From: Epiperipatus broadwayi
Lineage: Eukaryota > Onychophora > Udeonychophora > Euonychophora > Peripatidae
Assembly: GCA_028023455.1 (NCBI GenBank)
Contig: JAQFVV010012422.1
Span: 8,530,337-8,594,336, forward strand
Direction: 5' to 3'
Length of the DNA: 64,000 nt
The notes under the pieces: generated by a model
What the model was told of the DNA's origin: nothing
Database searches by the model: none
The model's input: the letters and a program-made list of their open reading frames with translations, nothing else
Position numbers and translations under genes: made by a program
Shown: positions 1 through 12,879 of the stretch, piece after piece
Layout of the letters: every line of letters starts with the position of its first letter
How positions within the stretch are numbered: position 1 is the stretch's first letter

Positions 1-152
1 AAATATTAGCAAAAGCATAGCAGACGATTTTTATTAGCCGTTCTAAAAAAATATTAACTTTACTCCAATTCATAAATAAAAGTAAATGCACACATTTTTT
101 GTAGTAAAATTGATAATATTAATAACAATAATAATTAAAAATATGTAATAAC

Positions 153-228
153 CTTCTGCTTTCTTATTTAATACACTGAAACATTCTGTCAATGATAAAC
201 ACGCTTCTCCTTTATTGAACTCCGCCAT
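153..228 (-). CDS. Candidate first coding exon of a downstream gene
   Basis: On the minus strand an ATG at 228-226 in good context (gcaaaATGGCGG) opens 25 codons reading MAEFNKGEACLSLTECFSVL then NKKAE. A donor AAG|gttatt follows at 152-151. Local GC content is higher than the surroundings, and the frame would continue left of the window. I do not recognise the protein. Orientation and position would make it the gene next to and downstream of NCKAP1 on the same strand. It could also be chance. Confidence 0.4.
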
Positions 229-1499
229 TTTGCAAACTCCGCAGTTTATTTATTTATTTCCAATAAGATTATAGAAAAATAATTAAAACTTCCTGATATA
301 ATCATGGTCTTTAGTTAGTGCTTTATTTGATTAATTTATAATGCTTATAACAAATTTCATTTTAATATTATAAATCAGTAATAGAATATCAAATTTATTA
401 AATATCATTTTTTAGAAAATGGCTATAAAATAATGTTAGAATAAATTCCGTAGGTAGATGTTTAATGTAATGTATAAATTAGACTTTGTCATCATTTTGT
501 GAATTTTTCGTTTTAATTCCTGGATGAGTGCTGTCATTATGATGAACAAGAATAAAATATAATGCAATATTTGTTTATTTAAAACTTCTTTAATGTATTT
601 TTAAATTTTTAGCTTAATGCTAATGAAAGGTCACTGCTTTTTCAAGTTTGTAGCAACTGTTGTCAAAAGTAAATGAGAAATTTATTAAGTATTGTTTAAA
701 TGTTATATTCATTGAATATCCTTAATAGGCACAAAATAAGTCAGATATCAGCTGATTAGAAAATTATGATATTAATGAATTAATCAGAATTTGTTCTCCC
801 TCAATTCATATTCAATAAATAGTTAACATGATTTTTAAAAAGATCAACATACATCAAAAGTGGAAATGGTAATGAAAGCCTTCATAAACTTAATATCAAG
901 CTCGATTGTTACATTCTGTCTACGAAAGGGTTGCTGTAATTAGGTACTTAGCATAGATGTGTCTTCCTGCTAGCAGCATTGGTTTGACAGCAGTCTTAAA
1001 AAAGCTTATCTTCCTTTAAAAGAAAACTTGTGCTCTTATTTTTATCAACTATAATGTATAATGTATATGATCCAACAGATAATTTCAATCCAATTATTTT
1101 CTGAACAATCACTATAATCTCTCAATAAAAGTTATTCCAGACAAAATACAATCTTCAAAATAATTACCGATTCCAAGTCTGTGCTTTCCCTTTATAATAA
1201 AAGAACTTCACAGTACGCTTGGATTTATCAATACTACTTTGAATAATTTAAATGTGATTTGGCTAATTATTTCAATCTAATTTTCAGCCAATCACTATAT
1301 CTCTTCACTGCCATTAAAGTTATTCAGAAGAGAATATAATCTTCAAAATAGATATGTTTCCAAGTTCTTGAACATCTTCCTGCATTGTTCTCATTTGTGA
1401 TGACTAGGTTCTTTGGCACTTTCACTTCTTTCTGGATTTGGTCATGTTGAGTCTATTTGCTTTGGCATCTGTAGATGGTTTGAGTCCCTCAGTTTTAAC
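229..1499. other. AT-rich intergenic DNA
   Basis: No gene is recognisable here. The only structure noted is a diverged direct duplication (about 1081-1172 versus 1268-1352, both containing atcactata and aatcttcaaaata). Confidence 0.5.
1081..1352. repeat. Diverged direct duplication
   Basis: Two segments about 187 bp apart share blocks in the same order (atttcaatc, caatcactata, aaagttatt, aatcttcaaaata, ttccaag). They look like an old tandem duplication. Confidence 0.5.
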
Positions 1500-1507
1500 C
1501 ATATAGG

Positions 1508-4500
1508 CAGTGATGATATCCCAAATTTCCAAGAACCAGTTCTCTAAAAGTAGGTTGTATTTAAGAACCTGTTCTGTTTATTTTTCTTTTTTCTAAGCAT
1601 GGAAGCAAATCACTTCTCGGTTTCATACCTCAGAAATTTTGTATGACCCCCCCACACACACACACAAAAGTGCTGCAGTGCACATGCGCACTATGATGTA
1701 CTTTGCAATCTCACTTATGGAATTAAAAAAGAATTAAACCCTTTTTATAATTGGAAAAAAACATTTATTTGGCAAGATATTTCCATATTGACATTCTAGT
1801 CACATCATATGTCTTTTTAGGTTGATGATGCTTTTTGACTATAGCATCATCAGCTGTATTGTGATTTCTTAGCCAAACTTGAACTGAGTCACTGCAATCC
1901 CAGTGATCTAATGGAAGATCTATCCAATTTATTACTAGAAGAATTTGCCACATTTTTCACTTCAAGGTGATTTCTTTTTCTGAATAAATTGTGTTTACCA
2001 CAGAAACCTTCATTCAGCCTTGGTTTTAATTATATTTTTAGCACTTTGGATAGTTTTATGTACAACATTTCTGGTGATTTCTCAAAACATTTTCAACATA
2101 ATCACAGAAATCATTAACTGAAATCTCATGGTGAAATGCTTTGTAAAAATCTGATATTTCTCTTCAAGTTCTTTCCAGAGAACTACAGCTTCTTCCAGAT
2201 TCCAAGCATCTGGGTTCACAATTTTAACTAATTGATGGATTTTATGATTTCTATCTTGAATATTATTACTTATGCTATTACAATCCATTAATCTTAATTC
2301 CATATTTGTTTTCACTAGATTCAGTAATTTTTGATGGGGAAGACTCACTCATTTGTTGTCTTCAACAAAATTAATATGCAGGAATTCCTTATAAGAGATA
2401 GTTTCATTTATTATTTTTTCATAACTACCACTCTTCTCTCTGAGATATTCAAATGCTTTGTTTTCTTAATCAATTGTTCAGCATGCAATATATTTATACT
2501 TCTTCCTTGAATAATATCCACCAACAGAGCAATTTCTTCTAGAATATCGATTCTTAAAGCTAAATGTCATAAAATATTTGTTGGCAAGATGTTTAACCAT
2601 TCCAAAAAAATTTTTATTAGTAGAAAAAAAAATAATATAGTGCTGGATAGGCTCACCATATTGCAACTGCTGTTCTATGATGGCATGCTGCCCATCTTGG
2701 GTCAAAAACTCTACAATGTTTAGAATTTCCAATTCCCAAATTGGTTGAAATTTTATTCAATACCATTTAGTTTTTATTAAACTGATGAAAGATTTTACAT
2801 ATTTCATTAATAAATGCTATAAAGTGATTTATTTGCTTTATGTCTTTGATAAAATCCTCCAGCACAAGTTGAAGGTGATGATTCAAACAATGCCAAATAA
2901 TAATCTCAGAATAGTGGTTTTTTTTATTTTAACATTCACTTCTGACCACTTTCCCAGGAACACAATTACTCCATCTGAACAAAATCCAATCAAATTATTC
3001 TTTAAATATGGATTATCAAATCCTACTGATTGCAGACTTTGTAGTAGAGCAGTGTAAATGGTTTCAGCATCTTTGTTTTGTAATTCCACTAAATCTACAA
3101 AAATTGTTGGTGAGAAATCTGCATCTTTAACCTTAATAAAAATGATAAGGACTGATTTGCATGGTATTGTTGATGCCTCATTAATTATAAACATATCTTT
3201 AAATTCTGATCTATAATTTTTCTAAACACTTTCTTTTTAATGTATTTTTCAATGTGCTGGACAATTTTGACAACCAGGAATTGAGAATGAAGTCCCACTC
3301 CCATATCTAATCCATTCTTTTTTTATATAATTCTATCAAATGTTCAATATCAGAAAACGGTCAGTTTCGTTTTGCTAAAGTGCAAACTGTACTGAAAATT
3401 TTACAGATGGAGCTCATAAACTTTTCATGAACTTTGTCTATGAATTTGAAAATTGCATTTTTTGCACTTTCTTTCAATTGCACCACACATATCTGATGTG
3501 CTTTTGATGAAAAGTGTTACTTTATTTTTATTTTTTTTGAAAAGAGGCTTGTTGAACCATTTTATTTTTTCCACTTGGAACAATATTACTTCTCCATTCT
3601 TTTGACACATGAGCTGCCTTCACTTTTATTGACTTGATTTTGATATAGTTATCACACTCACATTTTTTTCCAATAATAAGTAAACCACAATATTTTTCTT
3701 TGAATTCATTGGCTTATTTAATATTCCAGCAGCCAGTAAAGTCACTATCTACATTTATTTTATATGCATCTTTTGTACTTTTGAAACAAACTGGACAGCT
3801 TATTTGTGTTGTTAACATTATTTTCTGTTGCATCAGAAGAAACAGAAAACAAAACTTGATTCAAAATATCATCCTTTACTATCGTTTTCAATTCTGTATC
3901 AGTTTTTGGATCTTTTATGAAGGAATTTGATATTGTTTGGCATTTTTGTTTCATTTCTTGTGAAGGGTTTATTTTTATTATATTCTCATATTACATTCAC
4001 CTTAAAAAACAACAACATCTAATTAATTGATTTTTAATACAAATGAATTGTAACAAATCATAAAACTGAAATAAAATATTAAAGTTAAAAAAATAAAAAG
4101 AAAAAAATTATTTGAAAATGAGTCATGCCACTTGATGAGCCAAAGGTATTGTTATATTTATCATCTTGCCAAGTTATTCTCGAAAAAATATGTTGAACTC
4201 ATTGTTAAAAAAAGACACAATGTTACATCAGATATAGCAAACTAAATGAAAATAATGTACTATAAACTTACTACAGCTGATCATCCATTAAATTTACTAA
4301 TCAAAAACAAATCTTGCATGATAAATATGTAAGTGAAGAAATAAAGTATTTAAATAAAAAAGAAAAGTTAAATAAATATTTAAAACAACGTCGGCATAAC
4401 AAAATCATTTGAACAATGGTTTTATGTTATTGTTGTTTTCGCAATGATAGGTCCTTTTGAATGAAGTTATTTTATCTTTAAAATAAAATAATTTCAGCAA

Positions 4501-5059
4501 GAGTAAATTTCATTAAAAAAATTATGGTAATACATAAATACATTTGTGCCGAATTTATTTTTAATTTTAATAACACCTCTGTTAAATGTAAGTAAACTAA
4601 TAGTTAATTAATTTCTTACTTTGTGTAAAAATTAAATATGGGTTCCTTTATCACTAATAAAATAACACTTTTTATTTGTATACTTTTAAAGAAACTAATT
4701 TGAAATGCGATAAATAATGGATTTAATTACTTAAAACAAAATTGTTGTCAATTATTTCTTGCAGAATAATTCGCGCATATCATACGTTCCAAGTGCAATA
4801 TCGTATAGTTGAATTATTCTGGGGAAAGCATTTTGAACCCAATCTGTTCAAAAAGAATCATTGTTTCATTAGATATAACAAAAAAAAAAAAAAATACAAA
4901 TAATGTTCTAGATTATTGTTGGAAATAATTAAGTAATTTGTTAATTCAACTCTTTTTAAGGATAATAAAATTTATTTTCAGATAATTTAACTATAGGTTC
5001 GCTATTTTTTTTTTAATTTTAAGAACCGGTTCGCGTGAACCTGTTGGATATCATCACTG
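1508..5059 (-). mobile_element. hAT-family DNA transposon, full span, inactive
   Basis: The element has perfect 14-bp terminal inverted repeats: CAGTGATGATATCC at 1508-1521 and its complement at 5046-5059. CAG ends are typical of hAT elements. It is flanked by an 8-bp target-site duplication with one mismatch (catatagg at 1500-1507, catataag at 5060-5067), the TSD length expected for hAT. Subterminal sequence also mirrors (agaaccagttct inside the left end, agaaccggttc inside the right). The ~3.55-kb body carries minus-strand transposase fragments, described separately. Repeated stops and frameshifts mean it cannot be active. Confidence 0.85.
1765..3954 (-). pseudogene. Decayed hAT transposase (ZNF862/DUF4371-like)
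   Basis: Consecutive minus-strand open fragments (3954-3760, 3610-3425, 3194-2883, 2732-2478, 2348-2082, possibly 1953-1765) read as one broken protein. The clearest part is 3194-2883, with NEASTIPCKSVLIIFIKVKD, then VDLVELQNKDAETIYTALLQ, then NNLIGFCSDGVIVFLGK. This matches the hAT DExST...LVEL...GFGSDGAxVMxGK core of DUF4371-type transposases. The fragment at 2348-2082 (PDAWNLEEAVVLWKELEEKY) suits the region before the C-terminal dimerisation domain. It lies wholly inside the TIR-bounded element. Confidence 0.65.
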
Positions 5060-5067
5060 CATATAAG

Positions 5068-8000
5068 TGTTTATTTTTGCTATCACAATGCAATGCCTGA
5101 CTGAATGTGTACATATGTATAAAGTGACGTCAAATAAAATTAAAAGGTTATATGTTACAAATAGTCAAATGGAATATTGATTAACACTCTCAATGCTGAA
5201 CACTAGAAAATGTATGTAAATATGCACAATATCTACTCATTATGTAAATATATGCAGATTATGCTGGTGCAAATAAAAAACTTGGCAATGACCAGAGAGG
5301 CTGAGCAGCAGTTTTGAATGTGTGCAGTGTTGAAAAGAGAGGGAGGATATAGTAGAATTAGACAATAGAGATGATAAGTATCACAACACCGTTTTATGTA
5401 AGAACTTTTAAGCAAGCTATTTGTATATATAGATGAAGATTTATACTTGTTTGTTAGTATATAGTTAATAAACTCTGATTTGTTAAGTTTATCCTCAATG
5501 TTGAGTTTAAATGATGCATATTCAGCTGGTAATAATAAGATTACCCCTGAATATAGAATGCAACTGGAAACCATTTCATGTTTCCAATGTATAGAAGTTT
5601 GGTGGAAGTCAAACATGGAGCCTATTACTATTTATAAATATTTCTGTAGGATTCTTACTCGTAACAATTCCATATTGAGTCATCAGCTTTCTCAGCTGAT
5701 GGGTAATGTAGTTTTTTCTGTAAAGGTGACTATTTCTTGAACCAATTTTTCAAATTTCTCAAAAATCCTTAAAGCATAATATGAATGACAAAAACTTGAT
5801 CTGCAACTTTTTTACTTTGGAATGAATTGATGATCCCTGATATTAGGCTTATTAAAATCTTCATAGTATCTTCTTTTACATTTGACCTGTGACTGTTGTA
5901 TGTTTAAAATAGTTAAGCCTATTAACTTTTTTTAATATAGGAATTTTATTTCTTTTAGTCTTTGATGATTTTGCCATATTGATTAATCAGGAAATAATGA
6001 AAATTACTATGCTAAAATTTTGAAAAGTGAGTTTTAGTCTCTTGCATGTTACATCTCTTTATTTGGGAATCTAGTCATATTCTCTAATTTGGATAGCTTC
6101 TTTTTGATAAAGTAAGCTATCTCATTATGTTCAACACGACAGCAATATTTCCAAACTGACTGCACATTAGGAACGTTATTTATATAAATAGTTCCTATTA
6201 CAACTAAAGCAAGGTTTATTTGGATAAACCAATGGCTTTCATTTATAGTCTGGTTTTTAACATTTGAATTACTTTGATTGCTGTTTGCCATAATTTTGGC
6301 ACAATTGCTTCTTGTGTGCGTGGTGATTCTGTAAAAGATGGTCTCTATTACTGCAGAATCAAAAGTAATACAATAACATTACAATTTTACCCATAGAATA
6401 AAACTATTCATATCACAAATGAAATCTCAAAATTTTAGCTAGAAAATCTTTCATTCATTGTTGTGCTAGGGATTTAAGAAAAAAATGTTATAAGACTATC
6501 AGTTGCCTGTTTGAAAATCAATTTTGAAGAATATTTAGGGATGGATTTTTCATACATAGTTAATAGTTATAAAGTTTACAATCTTCATATTAAGTTTGCA
6601 ATTTATTTGCCTTCATAAAACACTTAATCTTATCTAAATATGTAGGACAGATTTCTGCAGTTTATATCCAGTTTTTCTAACTTCATTTTTTCAGTTGAGT
6701 TAATTTCACTGCTTTTATTTCTCACATTATAGAACGGGGGGGGGGTATAATTTTAACCAAGATTTTTTTACCTATTAGAAAATTAAAATCTCATTTAAAT
6801 ATGGCTTTTTGCAATTTATTTTTGATAGGCAAAAAAGTAAAAAATAAGAGGAAAAAAAAAAGATCATCTTCCCCATCTTATCCCCTCCTTTTTTTTTTTT
6901 CACTTTTAATGCAAATTGATAGTTTAAGTAAATTAAATACTGGAATTCTATTAATTTTGTTGTGTATCTGTGACAGACATAAGGTCACGCAACAGTTAAC
7001 AATAAGTTAACTGATTATCTATGAATTAATAATAAAGTACGTCTAAATCAAACAAATTCTTATATAAAGAATTTGATAAAATTATGAATAGTTAAGAGTT
7101 TTAACAAATATAAATAATATCATATAGATAATCAATTTTGAAGATATTATGGCCAATATTGTCAAGAGGTAGAAACGTTATCAAAAGTTGAATGCATTTA
7201 ATGCCATTTCTAGTTATATTATTCTATTTATGAAAAAGCTAAATTATTTCCTGCATGTATTGTGTCAGTTAGTGTTATCAATTAATTAATCCAAATAAGA
7301 CATTCCAAAGCAAGTTGAAAAGTTATACTTGCAGTCTCCTTTTATATATATAAACTAGTGTCTTATTTTAATTTGAATAACTCCTATTTTTATTAATTGT
7401 ATATATAATTAACTGGTTACTTCAGTTATTTTTCAGCAAATTGCAATAAGATTTGATAAAATTTATAGAAAAAGTTTAAAATAAAAATATATACAATCAA
7501 ACAATGAAAATAATGTAGCAGAAACTTAGGAAGAAATAAAACAGATGGGTGTTTTGAAATACATGGCAAATTACAAGAAAGATTTGCAATAATTAATGTA
7601 CTTTTAATGATAGGAAGAGGTTGTATTGTGCCTCTCTAAAGTTAAATGTGATAGGCATGTTAAATGTTTTGTTAAGAATGGAATTTATGTATTGACTAAA
7701 ATATTTGATGTTAGTGAATGGAATGTTAATTCAAGTTTTAACATATTCTGTAACAATTCTTTAATGATGAATGTTGACACATTTTTGGTACAGGTTCCCT
7801 TATACACAAATTTTAACTGAACAAAAAAAGGGAATTGATCCTGATAATCAGTAGTATTTATGACTATATGTAAGAAAGTTTTAAAAATAACCAATTATGT
7901 GCCTTCAGAGTTGGTCTAGAATCTATAAAATTAATAAAATCAAGCTTTGTGGTGTTTTCAATACAGAATCTTGGCTTTTCCTGTATGGTATTCCTCAACT

Positions 8001-8876
8001 ATTTTAAAAAAATAGATTATGAACCTATAAAATGTTCCTATATTTGATATAAAATTTTAAATGAAACTCAAAATAAATGCAAATTAAAGAAAAATTATAT
8101 GATTATATGAACAATACTAATGACACACTAATTGAGTAAACTAATAAGTAAAATTGACAGCTTATCATCAGTTTACTGTTATAAAAAAATAATAACATTT
8201 TACAACTCCTTTGTGAATTCCATTGGCTTTAAAATAAGTCGAATAATTTCTGTTCTCATTACAGATAATAAACTAATATGATGTACTCCAATTTGTAAAA
8301 CTTTTTTTTTTTTCAGAAGCAACTTGTTCAATTTATAATACATATATATAATATCCTGTTTATATTAAAAATTGAATACATTTCTTTTGAAAAACAATTT
8401 ATCTTAGAACTTGCATAATTACCTATAATGAAAAATCATTTGATTTTTATTTAATGTATATTCATATATCGACAAAAGTTGTAAAATGTACTTCCTCATA
8501 AAATACACTTGCTATACTTCTTTAAATTTTTCAGCTCTTTAATTTGTGAACTACATCTAATATGCATTTAAAAATTTTGGCTTTTATTTTTGTTATTTAT
8601 AATCTATGAATAAATACAGTAATTTCAATTTTAATCTTAATGAAAAATTTATTGCAATATGATGCCTTCCATTATAACGTGAATCTAATAATTATCAATG
8701 TTTTTTATTAAAACAATATAAATCTATAAGTAATTTTTTTTTTTAATGACCATTTGAAATTGTACTAATGATTGATTAAGATTTTTATGATGTTCTGAAC
8801 GAAAAATTAAAATTGAATCTAGAATATTAATATGTATTTCAATACTTGTTAAAATTCTAAAGTTTAATAGATTTTG
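5068..8876. other. AT-rich DNA without recognisable genes
   Basis: Open frames here are short and show no family resemblance. A G10 tract sits near 6735 and A/T runs are common. The stretch 5280-5620 is less AT-biased (AATAAACTCTG, then an open frame) and might be an old retroelement remnant, but I could not assign it. Confidence 0.4.
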
Positions 8877-8890
8877 GAAAATTATTGTTA

Positions 8891-9280
8891 AAAGCCAATA
8901 AACATTACATGACCACCACTTATTATGCTTGTGTATAACTGTTTTAAAAACAAGCAAAACTCACTATACGTATTAAAGCTAGAGTAATCAATGGATGCCA
9001 GAAGGCATGTGCATAAAATCCCCATCTAGTGCCTACTCATCCAATATCCCCAGATTAGATCTGGCTTGTGGCCTTCATCAGTGAGGAGCATTGGATCTGA
9101 GAGCACTGCACCTAGATCTTAGGATCTAATGCAACCCTCCAGCAACCACCTTTTATCTCCACTTAACTACAAAACTATGAGTCTTAAATTAAAAACACCT
9201 TAATGTTTTCAATCCAAGCCCATTAGCTTATATAGTCATATGTGTGTGGCAATACGTATAGTGAGTTTTGCCTGTTTTTA
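8891..9280 (-). mobile_element. Family A fold-back element (PLE-related) copy 1
   Basis: This 390-bp insertion is flanked by an exact 14-bp TSD (gaaaattattgtta at 8877-8890 and 9281-9294). It starts near the family consensus end (ccaataaacattacatgacc) and ends with the family's inverted terminus (gagttttgcctgttttta). A hammerhead-like block on the minus strand (about 9035-9100) keeps CTGATGA, but GAAAC has decayed to GATCT, so this ribozyme is dead. About 2.5 kb downstream of the NCKAP1 stop codon. Confidence 0.8.
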
Positions 9281-9927
9281 GAAAATTATTGTTATTGGTC
9301 TTATTTAATTTTTTTGTTAAATAAACCATCTCCATGTTTTCTCTTTCTAACAGTTTAAATATAGTAATGCATTCATTATACAATGTTTTTTAGTATTATA
9401 TTATTTTCAAAAAAGTAAAAAAAAAGTGTAATCTTGTTCCAAACATTAAATAGTTTTAAAATAAACATGTTAATATTCACCAATCCAAATTCATTTTATG
9501 AGTAGTGAAAACTGAAAGTGAAATAGATAATTATTAAATTTTACTTTAATTAAGAAGAGTAAGAAAGTTATTTAAATCATATTTTCGATGAAATATTTTA
9601 TGATTTGTGACAAACTTTTCCAAACTTATTACATATATTGAACTAAAATTCTATATAAAATCGTTCAGATAAATTTTTTACTGTATATATATATATTTCA
9701 TTAGAAATTCTGGATAGGCAGATGAATTTAGATATTTGAAACACTTTAACATCCACACACAACTATTAGTCAGACTTTCAACAAATATTTAATTGCAATC
9801 AATTTGATTTTACAAATTGAATGCTTTAGCAATAAATTAAATACATATATGGTTTTTAATTTATAAATTCTTCAATGTTTGTATTTCCTAATAAATAAAG
9901 ATAATTAATATTCGTATCATGTTTTAT

Positions 9928-10053
9928 TAAAACAGGCAAAACTCACTAAGGCTTCTGGTATCCATTGATTACTCTAGCTTGCAGTGAGTGGAAATACGCA
10001 TAATGAGTTTTGTCTGTTGTAATAACAGTTATAAGCAAGCATAAGAAATGGTG
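9928..10053. mobile_element. Family A fold-back element, short copy 2
   Basis: The copy contains only the two inverted family termini (aaaacaggcaaaactcac ... gagttttgtctgtt) around ccattgattactctagc. A 12-bp direct repeat (atcatgttttat at 9916-9927 and 10054-10065) may be its TSD. Because the family's own end contains gatcatg, that call is uncertain. Confidence 0.6.
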
Positions 10054-10519
10054 ATCATGTTTTATGATGTTAATTATCTCCACCTATTAGAAAATATAAA
10101 TATTTGAAGAATTGACAAGTTAAATACTATACATATATATGGCAATTGCTAAAATATTTAGTCTGCAAAATTAAATTAGTTGTAATTAGAAATATAAAAT
10201 CTGGTTACTGATTCTGTAAGAAGATATTTTAATTCTGCATCTTATCTGATGCACCAGTTTCAAGTATAATACTGAGAGAGAATGATATGGAAAATTTTAC
10301 ATTAGGTGCCAAGATTTGTAATTTTCTTGTAGGGGTTTGCCACAAATCTGGGAGATTCCATTCATTATAACTTAGCATATCTGTCAATTTATTAAATTAT
10401 GCAGTGCATATTTAACTAAATCTCACATTTACAGCAATATATTAGCAAAAAAAAAACCCACTGAAACTTTATAAATATATATATATATATTTGTGTTCCA
10501 CTAATTGATTTGTAAGTCC

Positions 10520-10605
10520 TTGTTCTTTTTTATCTTGAGCATCTAGCAGACTGAGCTAAAAGTCCACAGATCACAACTCAATTCATTAATTTCTAGTGTT
10601 CAACT
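10520..10605 (-). repeat. Possible tRNA-derived SINE head
   Basis: The minus strand reads TAGCTCAGTCTGCTAGATGC, a good match to a tRNA D-arm/A-box (TAGCTCAGTxGGTAGAGC). No convincing B-box follows, so this is at best a fragment. Confidence 0.3.
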
Positions 10606-12006
10606 GTCATATGATCTGAGAAACAAATCATTTGATTATTACACATCTTTAACTTTTTATTCTTGGACTTTCTATCTTTTGGAATCAGAATAGTTGATAC
10701 TCATTTAGAAGTTTCTATTAATAATATGGACTGTGTATATGCATAAAACAAAATAACTAATAATAATTTTAAGTACACATTACAAATTTGCATCAAAGAA
10801 TAGACAGTTTCACAGAGTTTATGTGACATTTAGGCACCAAAGTGATAGATTGAGCATACCTCCAAATGACCAAACCAAGACATAAGAAAACTTTAGATCT
10901 CCTTGGTAATGTTCATTCAGTTGGAAAAAAAATATTAAATTTTCTTCCTTCCTTATTTAAAGACATTTTTTATTTATTATTATCTGTTTCAAATCTGAAT
11001 ACATATATATATTTTAAAAAGAAGGATGCTCATGTAATGGTAATGCATTCATTCAACACAACTATGTATGACTAGAATTCAAATCAAATAAAAAAATTTG
11101 GAAAATTCCAAACATGTTTAAGATGTTTAAGTATTTGCCTTCTATTCCAAGATAACACCCAATATTGGTATTAAATGAGTATCCAGCTAGAGAACAAAAC
11201 TAGAACATAAACTGGCCAAGCCTGATGAGTTTAATACTTTCTTGATTGTCCTCTATGGATAGCGAATTGGAAAAACTTTACTGCAGTGGCTATTTAAAAA
11301 ATTAATTTGCCAACATAAATTAATGCTGCTGAAAACATATTTTAAATGTGTATAACCCAAACAAAAAAAAAAGGAAGAATTAAATACAAATAGCATGCGT
11401 TCACATTTATTGATAGTAAAAAATAAATACATAATTTTTGGAATATCAGTACAATGCTTATAATTTCTATGTACATTTTGATAAGATTCATTTACAAACA
11501 GACAAAAAAAAAATTAAAATGGAAAAGTTCTTACATCTGGTCACTTGGATTGCATATAAGTTTATCAGATACAAATTAATTGTTTTATTAGTTAATTTGT
11601 GTAAATATATATATATGTGTGCTGAAGAAAAAAAAATTTTCAATCATAACTTTGTCATTCTTAAGATTTTATTAAAATCAATCTGCCTTTTAAAACTTAT
11701 TTGTAAAATAGTTCTCAGTGCAAGACTACGTTTAACCTTCAATCTTATTTTTTGATGGATTCTATTTGTATTGCCATAAAGAAAGACATTCTCCACCCCC
11801 AGTTACGAATATATATATAATTGGCTGTTTTTGAATGATCCCTGATTAATAAAATACGCATTGATGATCAATTGCGATTATTACTTAACTTTTTTTTTTT
11901 CTATTTGTATATATATATATTATTTTGACAAAATCACTTTAGCCATTAATAATAAGTGGAACTTGCCTTTTGTTTTTTATACATGCTTAAATTTGTATAA
12001 TATAAA
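10606..12006. other. AT-rich intergenic DNA
   Basis: (TA)n tracts, poly-A/T runs and short unsupported open frames only. Confidence 0.45.
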
Positions 12007-12445
12007 TTTATTTATTTAATATATTATTAAATCTTTTTTAATAATGGTCAATTGTGATTAAGTTTGTAATGATGAATACATGATTTTTATAATAAAATTT
12101 ACAAAATATTATAGAAACAGTTTACAAAGTTTTAAAAAAAAATCAAAGTATTATAATGTATTCACAATATGTACACTTGAAAATATAATTCTTAAAAAGT
12201 ATCAAAAAAAAGGTTATTTTTTTCCTCAATCGATTGTAAAAAAAGAGAATAATGATGAATTTAACATATTAAAGACAGCTGTTTGAAACAGAAGCTTTCA
12301 GACCAGAGCAAAAAATTCATAAATAGCTAAATGCAACTGGCACTTCACAACTCAAATCAGTACGGAGAGAACTAACACTAAAACTCATCTATTTATCTTG
12401 CTGCATAAGGAACTCTGAAGTTTAACTTAGATTTTTCTTTGGTAG
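12007..12445 (-). other. Probable NCKAP1 3' UTR
   Basis: This stretch follows the stop codon and contains no further conserved coding signal. An AATAAA on the minus strand (12012-12007) could serve as the polyadenylation signal and would give a ~440-nt UTR. Other copies of this hexamer exist in this AT-rich DNA, so the end is a guess. Confidence 0.3.
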
Positions 12446-12556
12446 TCAGATGGGATCTGTGTGACGATATACAGCATGATAAGACATTCGGAGTAGCGCA
12501 TAGGGAAAACAGCTTTCTAAAAGATCCATTGTGAGAAAAGGAGATTCTTGAACAAT
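12446..12556 (-). CDS. NCKAP1: NCKAP1 terminal exon with stop
   Basis: This 111-bp terminal exon encodes 36 residues and a TGA stop at 12448-12446. It reads [20 protein letters not shown], then [16 protein letters not shown]. The [30 protein letters not shown] block is near-invariant in the family. The last residues (RHTDPI) diverge from vertebrate proteins, as is usual for this variable tail. The acceptor is ttatag at 12558-12557. The exon is on the strand opposite the A-rich open frames nearby, which are not genes. Confidence 0.95.
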   Translation of the reverse strand: MVQESPFLTMDLLESCFPYALLRMSYHAVYRHTDPI

Positions 12557-12601
12557 CTATAAATTATAATATAAATATATACACAATACATTTATATTAA
12601 G

Positions 12602-12703
12602 AGATTATATCCATGCAAACAAGAGATAACTATTATTTGATATTGCCAGGAAACTGGCAATTACTACTAATTCACAATCCTTCTGTTTACATGGATATAA
12701 TCT
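12602..12703. repeat. Small palindromic element with GAAA-capped hairpin
   Basis: Outer 14-bp inverted repeats (agattatatccatg at 12602-12615, complement at 12690-12703) enclose a perfect 8-bp stem (attgccag/ctggcaat, 12642-12661) closed by a GAAA tetraloop. It lies in NCKAP1 intron 6, less than 50 bp upstream of the last exon's acceptor on the transcript. Confidence 0.6.
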
Positions 12704-12879
12704 TTTAATTTCTATTCTTTATCACACTAAAAATCTATAAAAAAATATAATTCAGTATATATATATACAAGTATATAATTTACAAATAAAAGCAGACAGC
12801 AAATTAAAAGATAAAATGACATCAAAATCACATAAAAATATAATTTTAATCATAATTTTTTTTTTTAAAGTAAACACCC

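Noticed and set aside
1648-1670. C-run plus (CA)n near 1650, and G-runs near 6735, 25567, 39481 and 39809, as regulatory elements
   Set aside because: Simple low-complexity tracts without any supporting context.
5280-5740. LTR retrotransposon LTR plus gag start
   Set aside because: Only a vague resemblance (AATAAACTCTG and a following open frame). No terminal repeat, TSD or primer-binding site could be found.
7021-8700. Frames at 7626-7820 and 7685-7894 as genes
   Set aside because: Overlapping opposite-strand frames with AT-driven composition and no recognisable motif.
11438-12286. Plus-strand open frames of 68-105 codons
   Set aside because: Low-complexity Lys/Ile/Asn/Leu-rich translations of AT-rich DNA, with no domain and no splice context.
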